DNA of 64,000 bases from Aeromicrobium yanjiei. GTDB lineage: Bacteria > Actinomycetota > Actinomycetes > Propionibacteriales > Nocardioidaceae. The notes under the pieces are model-generated. The model did no database searches, had not been told where the DNA came from, and was given only the letters and a program-made list of their open reading frames with translations. The stretch is taken from positions 930,001-994,000 of the forward strand of contig NZ_CP045737.1 of assembly GCF_009649075.1 (NCBI RefSeq). The letters are read 5' to 3'. Both the position numbers and the translations under genes were made by a program. Of the stretch, positions 39,332-50,400 are shown one piece after another (within the stretch, counting starts at the first letter, position 1; every line of letters begins with the position of its first letter).

Positions 39332-40549
39332 ATGCCCGAAGCAGTCATCGTCTCCACCGCTCGCTCGCCGATCGGCCGCGCCAACAAGGGCTCGCTCAAG
39401 GACATGCGTCCTGACGACCTGACCGTCCAGATGGTCCAGGCCGCGCTGGCCAAGGTGCCGGGGCTCGATCCCCGCGACATCACCGACCTGCACCTCGGCG
39501 TCGGTCAGCCCGCCGGCGAGGCCGGACACAACCTGGCCCGCGCCGTGGCGGTCCTGTCCGGCTTCGACCACCTGCCCGGCGTGACGGTCAACCGCTACTG
39601 CTCGTCGTCGCTGCAGACGACCCGCATGGCGTTCCACGCGATCAGGGCCGGCGAGGGCGATGCGTTCATCTCCGCGGGCGTCGAGACGGTCAGCCGGTTC
39701 GCCAACGGCTACGCCGACGGGCCCGGCTCGGAGAACCCGCAGTTCGCGGACGCCGTCGCCCGCACCGCGAAGCGCGCCGAGGGCGGTGCGGACACGTGGA
39801 CCGATCCCCGCGAGGGGGGCGAGCTGCCCGATCTCTACATCGCGATGGGTCAGACGGCTGAGAACGTCGCCCAGCACCTCGGCATGAGCCGGCAGGAGCA
39901 GGACGAGTTCGGCGTGCGCAGCCAGAACCTCGCCGAGAAGGCCATCGCCGACGGCTTCTGGGCCAAGGACATCACCCCGGTCACGCTGCCCGACGGCACG
40001 GTCGTGTCGACCGACGACGGACCGCGCGCGGGCGTGACGCTGGAGGCCGTGAGCCAGCTCAAGCCGGTCTTCCGCCCCGACGGCACCGTCACCGCCGGCA
40101 ACTGCTGCGCGCTCAACGACGGTGCCGCCGCAGTCGTGATCATGAGCGACACCAAGGCCAAGGAGCTCGGCCTGACGCCCCTGGCTCGCATCGTGTCGAC
40201 CGCCGTCACGGGCCTGTCGCCCGAGATCATGGGCCTCGGACCGGTCGAGGCGATCCCCGCCGCCCTGCGCAATGCGGGCATGGGCATCGACGACATCGAC
40301 CTGTACGAGATCAACGAGGCGTTCGCGGTGCAGGCCTGGGGCTCGGCCAAGCAGCTCGGCATCCCGATGGACAAGCTCAACGTCAACGGCGGCGCGATCG
40401 CTGTCGGTCACCCGTTCGGCATGACGGGCGCGCGCATCACCAGCACCCTCATCAACTCGATGCAGCACCACGACAAGCAGTTCGGCGTCGAGTCGATGTG
40501 CGTGGGCGGCGGCATGGGCATGGCGATGGTCCTGGAGCGGCTCTCCTGA
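39332..40549 (+). CDS. Acetyl-CoA C-acyltransferase (thiolase)
   Basis: A 405-residue degradative-type thiolase. The nucleophile is Cys90 in VNRYCSSSLQTT; the second active-site His lies in INEAFAVQ and GHPFGMTGAR, and the acid/base Cys is in ESMCVGGGMGMAMV at the C-terminus. It cleaves 3-ketoacyl-CoA (or condenses acetyl-CoA). It follows the acyl-CoA dehydrogenase by 26 bases, with AAAGG upstream, and its stop shares one base with the SDR start (TGATG). Confidence 0.95.
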   Translation: MPEAVIVSTARSPIGRANKGSLKDMRPDDLTVQMVQAALAKVPGLDPRDITDLHLGVGQPAGEAGHNLARAVAVLSGFDHLPGVTVNRYCSSSLQTTRMAFHAIRAGEGDAFISAGVETVSRFANGYADGPGSENPQFADAVARTAKRAEGGADTWTDPREGGELPDLYIAMGQTAENVAQHLGMSRQEQDEFGVRSQNLAEKAIADGFWAKDITPVTLPDGTVVSTDDGPRAGVTLEAVSQLKPVFRPDGTVTAGNCCALNDGAAAVVIMSDTKAKELGLTPLARIVSTAVTGLSPEIMGLGPVEAIPAALRNAGMGIDDIDLYEINEAFAVQAWGSAKQLGIPMDKLNVNGGAIAVGHPFGMTGARITSTLINSMQHHDKQFGVESMCVGGGMGMAMVLERLS

Positions 40550-41301
40550 TGGGACGCTTCGACGGCAAGGTCGCGATCGTCACCGGCGCGAGCCGGGGGA
40601 TCGGGCTCGCGATCGCCGAGCGGTTCGTCGCCGACGGTGGACGGGTGTGCATCACGGCCCGCAAGCCCCCGGCGCTGGCCGAGGCGGTCGAGCAGCTGGG
40701 CGGCCCCGAGCGGGCGATCTTCGTCGCGGGCGCTGCGGACGACGCGGCGCACCAGGACGAGGTCATCGCGACGACGACCGAGGCCTTCGGGCCGGTCGAC
40801 TTCCTGGTCAACAACACCGGCATCAACCCGGCGTACGGCCGCATGGTCGACATCGACCTCGACGCCGCGGCCAAGATCTTCCAGGTCAACGTGGTCGCGG
40901 CGATCGCGTGGGCGCAGAAGGTCTACCGCGCCTCGATGTCCGAGCGGGGCGGGGCGATCGTCAACATCGCGTCGGTCGCGGGCCTGCGCCCGGCGCCCGG
41001 CATCGGCACGTACGGGGCGTCCAAGGCGGCGCTGATCCACGTGACGGAGGAGCTCGCGGTCGAGCTGGGCCCCGACATCCGCGTCAACGCGGTCGCACCG
41101 GCGGTCGTGAAGACCCGGTTCGCCGAGGCGCTCTACGCGGGACGCGAGGAGGAGGTCTCTGCGCCGTACCCGCTGAAGCGGCTCGGGGTGCCGGACGACA
41201 TCGGCTCGGTCGTGGCCTTCCTGCTCTCGGAGGACTCGGCCTGGATGACCGGCCAGACGCTCACGATCGACGGCGGCGTCCTGCTGACCGGCGGCGTCTG
41301 A
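40549..41301 (+). CDS. Short-chain dehydrogenase/reductase of the acyl-CoA operon
   Basis: A 250-residue NAD(P)-dependent SDR. The cofactor site is VAIVTGASRGIGLAIAERF, the NNTG segment is at about residues 86-89, catalytic residues are Ser in NIASVAG and YGASK (Tyr-x-x-x-Lys), and the C-terminus ends in TLTIDGGVLLTGG. It probably acts as a 3-hydroxyacyl-CoA or related alcohol dehydrogenase linking the dehydrogenase and thiolase steps, although no hydratase gene is present in the operon. TGATG overlap with the thiolase implies coupled translation. Confidence 0.9.
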   Translation: MGRFDGKVAIVTGASRGIGLAIAERFVADGGRVCITARKPPALAEAVEQLGGPERAIFVAGAADDAAHQDEVIATTTEAFGPVDFLVNNTGINPAYGRMVDIDLDAAAKIFQVNVVAAIAWAQKVYRASMSERGGAIVNIASVAGLRPAPGIGTYGASKAALIHVTEELAVELGPDIRVNAVAPAVVKTRFAEALYAGREEEVSAPYPLKRLGVPDDIGSVVAFLLSEDSAWMTGQTLTIDGGVLLTGGV

Positions 41302-41350
41302 CCCCTCACACGGGGCGTTCGGGCGGCGGTGACCCAGGTCACGTGAGAAA

Positions 41351-41391
41351 CATGAGGGATTCCTCAACTTAAAGTTGAGGAATCCCTCATG
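41351..41391. promoter_or_regulatory. Double FasR-like operator before FAS-I
   Basis: A perfect 20-bp inverted repeat with one central base spans 41351-41391. It contains two adjacent dyads of the form TGAGG-N4-CCTCA: TGAGGGATTCCTCA (41353-41366) and TGAGGAATCCCTCA (41376-41389), 23 bp apart. The same 14-bp code occurs twice before the acyl-CoA carboxylase gene at 57.8 kb. Position and targets match a FasR-type lipid regulator. Confidence 0.8.
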
Positions 41392-41452
41392 TTTTGCGAG
41401 GATGGTGGTACCGACCGTCGATTCAGCGACGGCAGGACCGAGGGATCTCTTT

Positions 41453-44400
41453 GTGACGACGTTCGACACCGCTCTGGCCGCGACCCACACGAACGAGCGC
41501 CGTGGAGCACTCGTCGACCGTCTCGTCGCCGGGACGCCGTACGCGATCGGCTTCGGCGGTCAGGGATCGCCGTGGCTCGAGCCGCTGGCCAGCCTGATCC
41601 GCGACTTCGCCCTCGAGGCGGAGCTGGAGTCGCTCGTCGCGCAGGCCGAGGAGCGCCTCAGCCCGGTCGCGGCCGAGCTCGCCCGTGTGGGCGTAGCGTT
41701 CAGCCCGCTGGCCTGGGCCGACGTGATCGCGGTCGGCGAGTCCGCCGAGGACGACGACGCACCGCAGCTGCCCGACTCCGCGGTCCTGGACGCGCCCGGT
41801 GCGTCGGTGCCCGGCATCCTGCTCGCGCAGCTCGCGGGCATCCGTGCCCTCCACCGGCAGGGCATCGATCCGCAGGTCGTCCCGCCGGCGGCGGTCATCG
41901 GCCACTCGCAGGGCCACCTCGCGACCCAGTCGTTCGCCGGCGTCCCGGACGTCGAGCTGCTCGCCGTCGCACGTCTGATGGGGGCCGCGGCGCAGCTGGT
42001 CGGGCGTCGTCGGGGACTTCTCGGGCAGACCATGCTCAGCGTCTCCGGCGTGGCACCTGAACGGGTCGACGAGATCCTGGCGGCGCTGCCGTCCTCCCTG
42101 CGCGTCGTGTCGCGCCTGCGCAACGGTCGCCGCAGCGTGGTGCTGTCCGGTCCCGCCGAGGGACTGCGCGCCGTCGAGGCACACTTCGCCGACGTCGCCG
42201 CCGCCGAGAAGGCCGCTCGCGACCGCAAGGCCACCGGCGGCACGCCGTTCGCCCCCGTGCTGGAGCCCCTCCCGGCCCGGCTCGCGTTCCACCACCCCGA
42301 TCTCTCCGAGGCGGCCGATCTGGTCTCGACGTGGGCGGCCGCGTGCGGCCTGGACGCCGAGCGGGCCCACGCCCTGACGATGCGCTCGATCGTCGACCCG
42401 GTCGACTGGGTCGGCTCGCTCGAGCAGGCCATGGGTGCCGGCGTCTCGTGGATCCTCGACCTCGGCCCGGGCGATCTCGCCGCACGGCTGTCGTCGCGCG
42501 AGCTGAGCATCCGCGGCGCCGGCGTCATCGCCACCACGACGCGCCGCGGGCACCGCGAGCTCACGGCAGCCGGCGCGACACCTCGCCTCGCGACCCCGTG
42601 GTCCGCGTACGAGCCCACGGTCGTGACCCTGCCCGACGGCACCCTGCACGCGGAGACCCGTTTCACCCGCCTGACCGGCAAGTCGCCGATCCTGCTGGCC
42701 GGCATGACCCCGACCACGGTCGACCCGCAGATCGTCGCGGCGGCGGCGAACGCCGGATTCTGGGCCGAGCTCGCGGGCGGCGGCCAGGTCACGGAGGAGA
42801 TCTTCGCCGAGCACGTCGCACAGCTCGGCGAGCTGCTGACGCCTGGCAGCACGTACCAGTTCAACTCGCTGTTCCTCGACCCGTACCTGTGGAAGCTGCA
42901 GCTCGGGCAGAAGCGCCTGGTCCAGCGCGCCCGCGCGGCCGGCTCACCGATCGACGGTGTCGTCGTGACCGCGGGCATCCCCGAGCTCGAGGACGCCGTC
43001 GCGCTCGTGGAGGAGCTCCGCGAGGCCGCGATCACGCACGTCGTGTTCAAGCCCGGCACGGTCAAGCAGATCCGCCAGGTCGTCGCGATCGCCAAGGCCG
43101 TCGCCCCGACCCCCGTGCACATCCAGATCGAGGGCGGCAAGGCCGGCGGCCACCACTCGTGGGAGGAGCTGGACGACCTCCTCCTCGCGACGTACGGCGA
43201 CCTGCGCGCACTGGACAACGTCGTGGTCTGCGTCGGCGGCGGCATCGGCACCCCGGAGGTCGCCGCGGCGTACCTCACGGGGGAGTGGGCGCGCCGCCAC
43301 GGCTACCCGCTCATGCCGATCGACGGCATCCTGGTCGGCACCGCCGCGATGGCGACGCTGGAGGCGACGACGTCCCCGGCCGTCAAGCAGCTGCTCGTCG
43401 AGACGCGCGGCACCGACACCTGGGTCGGCGCAGGCTCCGCCAAGGGCGGCATGGCCTCGGGCCGCAGCCAGCTCGGCGCCGACATCCACGAGATCGACAA
43501 CACCGCGTCGCGCACGGGTCGCCTGCTTGACGAGGTCGCCGGCGACGCCGCCGCGGTCGCCGATCGCCGTGACAAGATCATCGAGGCGCTCGATCGCACC
43601 GCCAAGCCCTACTTCGGTGACGTCGCCATCATGACGTACGCGCAGTGGCTGCAGCGCTATCTCGAGCTGTCCGGCACCCCGACCTGGCTCGACGTCACGC
43701 TGCGCGACCGGTTCGCGGCGATGCTGCAGCGCGCCGAGGCGCGCCTGCACGAGGCCGACCGCGGCGAGATCCCGACGCTGTTCGGCGACGCCTCCGCGCT
43801 GGACGACGGCGCCGCAGCCCTCCGGACCCTGCTGGATGCCTACCCGCACGCGGAAGGCGTCACCCTCCACCCCGCCGACGTGCTGTTCTTCGTCGACCAG
43901 TGCCGCACCCCGGGCAAGCCGGTCAACTTCGTGCCCGTGCTGGACCAGGACGTGCGTCGCTGGTGGCGCTCGGACTCGCTGTGGCAGGCACACGACGCCC
44001 GCTACGCCGCGGACGAGGTCTGCGTGATCCCCGGGACCGTGTCGGTCGCCGGCATCGACCGGGTCGACGAGCCGGTCGCCGAGCTGCTGCGCCGCTTCGA
44101 GGACGCCACGATCGACGGGCTGCTGGCTGCGGGCCGCTCCCCGCAGCGGGTCACCGGTCGCCGGCGCGAGGACGATGCGGGCGACGTGCTGTCGCTCGTG
44201 CTGGCCGCGCCCGACTTGGTCTGGGCCGGTCGCACGGTGCGCAACCCCGTCCACAAGCTCGGTGCCGACTGGGTCATCGTCGACGCCCAGCGCGCCGAGC
44301 ACCCCGAGACCGGGGCTGCCCTCGTCCAGGTCGACGCGCGGACGGCCGAGCTGACCGTCCCGATGACGCGGCCGCTGACGCTGCGCATCACGGTCGACGA

Positions 44401-47400
44401 CTCGGTGCTCACGGGCGCCGCCCCCCAGGTGACCACGGACAGCGCGGTCGAGGCGATGAGCGCGCTCGTCGCCGGAGCGGCCGGTGGCGACGTCCCGCAC
44501 GTCAGCGCCGGACGCGCGGCGGTCACGGTGGACTGGGACCCCGACCTGGTCGCGGACCACGCCGGGGTGACCGGCGGCGACGTGCCGGTGCACCCCGTGC
44601 CCGACGTGCTCGTCGGCCTCGCCTGGCCGTCGGTGTTCGCGGTGCTGGGCGATGCCACCACGGACGGCGTCCCCGTGATCGAGGGCATGCTCGACCTGGT
44701 CCACCTCGACCACGCGATCCGCCTCACCGGCTCGCTCCCGACCGGCCCGTCCCGTCTGGGCGTCTCCTCGGTGCTCGACTCGGTCGAGGACACCGACTTC
44801 GGCCGGGTCGTGGCCGTCGACGTGACGATCTCCTCGCCCGCCGGTGAGGTCGCCACGCTCCGTGAGCGCTTCGCGATCCGCGGACGCACGGGTGCCGGCC
44901 AGCTCGTCGACCCGCCCCGCGCGGGCGGCGCCCTGGGCGACGACGTCCGCGACACCCCCCGCAAGTCGCGCGGCTCGGCGACGCTCGTCGCACCGTCGGA
45001 CCTGCGGGCGTTCGCGGCCGTGACCGGCGACCACAACCCGATCCACACCAGCGTCGCGGCGGCCCGCCTCGCCGGGCTCGGTGCCCCGATCGTCCACGGC
45101 ATGTGGATCTCGGCCGCCGCCCAGCAGGTCGTGTCTGACCGGCGCATCACCGGGTGGACCACCCGCTTCCTCGCTCCGCTCGCTCCGGGCGCCCCGGTGT
45201 CGGTCTCGGCCGACCGGGTCGGCCTGGACGCCGGCGCCGAGGTCGTCGACGTCACGGTGCGCTCCGGTGGAGACGTCGTGATGTCGGCGACCGCCCGCCT
45301 CGAGGCGCCCCGCACCGCGTACGCGTTCCCGGGGCAGGGCATCCAGCACCCCGGCATGGGCATGGCCGCGTACCAGCGGTCCAAGGCCGCGCGTGAGATC
45401 TGGGACCGCGCGGACGCCCACACCCGCGAGGCCCTCGGCTTCTCGATCCTCACGGTCGTGCGGGACAACCCCACGACCCTCGTGACCCGCGGGACCACCC
45501 ACAAGCACCCCGACGGTGTCCTGTTCCTGACCCAGTTCACCCAGGTCGCGATGGCGGTCCTCGGCGCGGCCCAGATGGCCGAGCTGCGTGAGTCCGGGGC
45601 GTTCGTCGAGGGATCGATCCTCGCGGGCCACTCGGTGGGCGAGTACAACGCGCTGGCCGCCGTCTCGGGCGTCATCCCGCTCGAGGCCGTCGTCGAGGTC
45701 GTCTTCCAGCGCGGCTCGGTCATGCACGCCCTCGTGCCGCGTGACGCCCACGGGCGCAGCGACTACCGCCTCGCGGCGATCCGGCCCTCGCAGATCGGCC
45801 TCACCGACGCCGACGTCACGGACTTCGTCAACGGCATCGCCGAGCGCACGGGCGAGTTCCTCCAGATCGTCAACTACAACCTGCGTGACTCGCAGTACGC
45901 GATCGCCGGCACGGTCAAGGGCCTCGAGGTGCTCGAGGCCGAGGTCACCCGGCGCCGAGCCGAGTTCGGCGGCAAGGCCGCCTTCATCCTGGTGCCCGGC
46001 ATCGACGTGCCGTTCCACTCCACGGTGCTGCACAGCGGTGTGCCGGACTTCCGCGACCGCCTGCAGGAGCTCCTGCCCGCGACGATCGACCCGTCGATCC
46101 TGACGGGCCGCTACGTCCCCAACCTCGTGCCGCGCCCGTTCACGCTGGACCGTGCATTTCTGCAGGAGATCGCCGATCTCGTGCCGTCCGCGCCTCTGGA
46201 CGAGGTCCTCGCGGACTACGACGCCTGGGACAGCCGCCCCGGTGAGCTGTGCCGCCTCGTGCTGATCGAGCTGCTGGCCTGGCAGTTCGCCAGCCCCGTG
46301 CGCTGGATCGAGACGCAGGACCTGTTCTTCACGCCGATCGAGGACGGCGGCCTCGGTGTCGAGCGCTTCGTCGAGATCGGCGTCGGCCAGTCGCCGACGG
46401 TCGCCAACCTGGCCTCGTCGACGCTCAAGCTGCCCGGCCGCATCGGCCCGGCGGTCGAGGTGCTGAACTTCGAGCGCGACAACGCCGCGGTGTTCGCGAC
46501 CGACGAGGAGCAGATCGTCCACGAGGAGGAGGCTCCGGCCGACTCGGCCCCGGCCGACACCGCCGCTCCCGCCGCGGCGCCCGCGCCTGCGGCGGCGACG
46601 TCCAGCGGACCGCGCCCGGCCGACCTCACGTTCGACGCCGCCGACGCGACCACCCTGCTGATCGCGTGGTGGACCAAGATGCGCCTGGACCAGATCGGCG
46701 CCGCGGACTCGATCGAGTCGCTGTGCGACGGTGCGTCCTCGCGGCGCAACCAGCTGCTGGTCGACCTCGGCGGCGAGCTCGGGCTCGGCGCGATCGACGG
46801 CGCTGCGGACGCCGACCTCCCCACGCTGTCCGCCCAGGTCAAGGGCCTGGCCCGGGGCTACAAGCCCTTCGGTCCGGTGCTCACCGAGGCGTTGGGCGAC
46901 CACCTCAAGAAGGTGCTCGGCCCCACCGGGCGGCGTCAGGCGGCCGTCGCCGAGCGCGTCACCGACGTGTGGCAGCTCGGCCCCGGCTGGGCCAGCCACG
47001 TCCTCGCCGAGCTCGCGATGGCGAGCCGGGAGGGCTCCAGCGTGCGCGGCGGCGAGTTCGGCTCGCTGACGCAGATCGCCTCGGGTGCAGACGTCGACAC
47101 AGCCGTCGACGCGAGCGTCCAGGCCGTTGCCGCCCGTCACGGCGTCAGCGTCGACCTGCCCTCCAGCGGCGGGGGAGAGGCCACGATCGACGCGGCCGCC
47201 CTGGGCGAGTTCACCGCCCAGATCACCGGACCGGACGGCGTCCTCGCCTCATCGGCCCGTCTCGTGCTCGACCAGCTGGGTCTCACCGAGACGCCGGTCG
47301 CGGTCGAGCCCGATCAGGCCGACGCGGTCGTCCTGGCCCGGGTGGAGGCAGAGCTCGGCAGCGACTGGGCCAAGCTCACGGCCCCGGCGTTCGACCCGAT

Positions 47401-50400
47401 GAAGGCGGTCCTGCTGGACGACCGGTGGGCCAGCGCTCGCGAGGACCTCGCACGGATCGCGGTCGGCGAGACCGTCGACGCGAGCTTCGTGGGGGCCGGC
47501 GCGGTCGTCGCCGCCCAGGCCACCTGGTGGTCCACCCACACCGACGACACCGAGCTGGCGGACCGCTTCCGGCAGATCGCGGCCGACGCGGGCGCGCGCC
47601 CGTCGGGTCGCTGGGCCGACGACCTCGCGGTCGTGACCGGCGCCAGCCGCGGCTCGATCGCGGCCGGCATCACCGGCCAGCTGCTCGCGGGCGGGGCGAC
47701 GGTCGTCGCCACGACCTCGGGCATGGGACCGGACAAGCTCGCCTTCTTCAAGGAGCTCTACCGCACGCATGCGGTGCACGGTGCCGCCCTGTGGGTCGTC
47801 CCGGCCAACATGGCCTCCTTCGCCGACGTCGACGCGCTCTCGACCTGGATCAGCTCCGAGCAGACCCAGACCCGCGCGGGCGCCACGACGGTGCTGAAGC
47901 CGGCGATGACTCCCACGCTGCTGTTCCCGTTCGCTGCGGGACGCGTCGCAGGCGACCTCACCGACGCGGGCAGCCGCACCGAGGTCGACATGCGGATCCT
48001 GCTGTGGTCGGTCGAGCGCCTCATCGGCGCCCTGTCCTCGCACGGGCAGGACCATGACATCGACGCCAAGCTGCACGTGGTCCTGCCGGGCTCGCCCAAC
48101 CGGGGCATGTTCGGCGGCGACGGCGGCTACGGCGAGGCCAAGTCCGCCCTCGACGCCCTCGTGGCGCGCTGGTCGGCGGAGCGTACGTGGGGCGAGCGCG
48201 TCACGCTGGCCCACGCGATCATCGGCTGGGTGCGCGGCACCGGGCTGATGGGTGCCAACGATCCGCTCGTCGACGCGGTCGAGGCCGCCGGCGTCCGCAC
48301 GTGGACGCCGGACGACATGGCGTCCGCGCTGCTCGAGACCTGCGAGCCCGCGGCTCGTGCGTCCGCGCTGACCGAGCCGATCACGGTCGACCTCACCGGT
48401 GGGCTCGGCGGCACGAAGATCGACATGAAGGCCCTGGCCGAGGGCATCGAGGCCCCGGCCGCTCCCGCGAAGGACGACGCCGCGACCATCACGGCGCTCG
48501 CCCCGTCGCCGGCGCAGCTCGACCGGGTCGAGCAGCTCGACTGGGCCGACGTCCAGGCGCGTCCCGAGGACCTCGTGGTCATCGTGGGCGCCGGGGAGCT
48601 CGGCCCGTACGGCTCGGCACGCACCCGCTTCGAGATGGAGGTCTTCGACCAGCTGTCGGCGGCCGGCGTCCTCGAGCTGGCCTGGTCGACCGGACTGGTC
48701 AGCTGGGACGAGCAGGGCGGCGGCTGGTTCGACACCGCGACGCAGGACAAGGTCGACGAGGCCGATCTCGTCGAGCGCTACGAGGACGCGGTCCGCGAGG
48801 CGGTCGGCATCCGCCGCTACGTCGACGAGGGCACGATGGTCGACAACTCGGCTCCGCTGCTGACGTCGGTCTACCTCGACAAGGACCTGTCGTTCACGGT
48901 CGGCACCGAGTCCGAGGCGCGTGCGTTGCGCGACGCGGACCCCGAGCGGACCACCATCGCGGCCACGGCCGACGGTGACTGGACCGTGACCCGCAAGGCG
49001 GGCACCGAGATCCGCGTCCCGCGTCGCATGCAGCTGACCCGCACGGTCGGCGGCCAGATCCCGACGGGCTTCGACCCGACGGTCTGGGGCGTCCCGGCCG
49101 AGATGGTCGAGTCCATCGACCGGGTCGCGCTGTGGAACCTCATCTGCACGGTCGACGCCTTCTTGTCCAGCGGCTTCTCACCGTCCGAGCTCATGCGCTG
49201 GGTCCACCCCGCGCTCGTGGCCAACACGCAGGGCACCGGCATGGGTGGCATGCAGTCGATGCAGTCGCTCTACCTGGACACGCTGCTGGGCGAGAGCAAG
49301 GCCAACGACATCCTGCAGGAGGCGCTGCCCAACGTCATCGCGGCGCACGTCGTGCAGTCCTACGTCGGCTCGTACGGCGCGATGGTCCATCCCGTCGCCG
49401 CCTGCGCCACCACGGCCGTCTCGGTCGAGGAGGGCGTCGACAAGATCCGGCTCGGCAAGGCCGAGTTCGCGGTCTCGGGCGGCTTCGACGACCTGAGCGT
49501 CGAGGGCATCGTCGGCTTCGCGGACATGTCGGCCACCGCCGACTCGGCCGCGATGCGCGCGAAGGGCATCGAGGACCGCTACTTCAGCCGGGGCAACGAT
49601 CGTCGCTACGGCGGCTTCGTCGAGTCGCAGGGCGGCGGCACGATCCTGCTGGCGCGCGGCGATGTCGCGGCCCGCATGGGTCTGCCCGTGCTGGGGGTCG
49701 TGGCCTACGCCGGATCGTTCGCGGACGGCGTGCACACCTCGATCCCGGCGCCCGGCATCGGCGCCCTGGCGGCAGGTCTCGGCGGACGCGAGTCCGCGCT
49801 GGCCCGTGGCCTGGCGACCGTGGGCCTGACCGCCGACGACGTCGCGGTGCTGTCCAAGCACGACACCTCGACCGGGGTCAACGAGCGCAACGAGTCCGAG
49901 CTGCACGAGCGGCTCGCCGCAGCGATCGGCCGCAGCGACGGCAACCCGCTGTTCGTGATCTCGCAGAAGTCCCTGACCGGACACTCCAAGGGCGGTGCGG
50001 CGGCGTTCCAGATCATCGGGCTCTGCCAGGTGCTGACGGGCGGGGTCGTCCCGCCCAACCGCAGCCTCGACTGCGTCATGGACGAGCTCGCGGAGCACGA
50101 GCACCTCGTGTGGCTGCGTGAGCCGCTCGCGACCGGTCAGCTCAAGGCCGGGCTCGTCACGAGCCTCGGCTTCGGTCACGTCGCCGGCCTGCTGGCGATC
50201 GTGCACCCACAAGCATTCCTCGCGACCTTGCCGGCCGCGGACCGCGATGCGTACGCCGAGCGTGCGCAGGCCCGTGCCATCGAGGGCCGGATGCGGATCG
50301 TCCGGGCGATGTATGGGGGCCCCTCCCTGTACGAGCGCCCGGCGGACCGACGTCTTGGCAGCGAGGGAGTGCGGACCCGGGAGGCTGGAATGCTCCTGGA

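Noticed and set aside
41375..41452. A longer N-terminus for fas starting at 41375 or 41402
   Set aside because: The first candidate lies inside the operator palindrome and the second has no properly spaced Shine-Dalgarno sequence; the GTG at 41453 has AGGGA upstream and begins the conserved sequence.
42944..47140. A 1,398-codon open frame on the minus strand
   Set aside because: It lies wholly opposite fas, its translation is low-complexity Arg/Gly/Asp/Val-rich sequence with no motifs, and long antisense frames are expected in GC-rich coding DNA.
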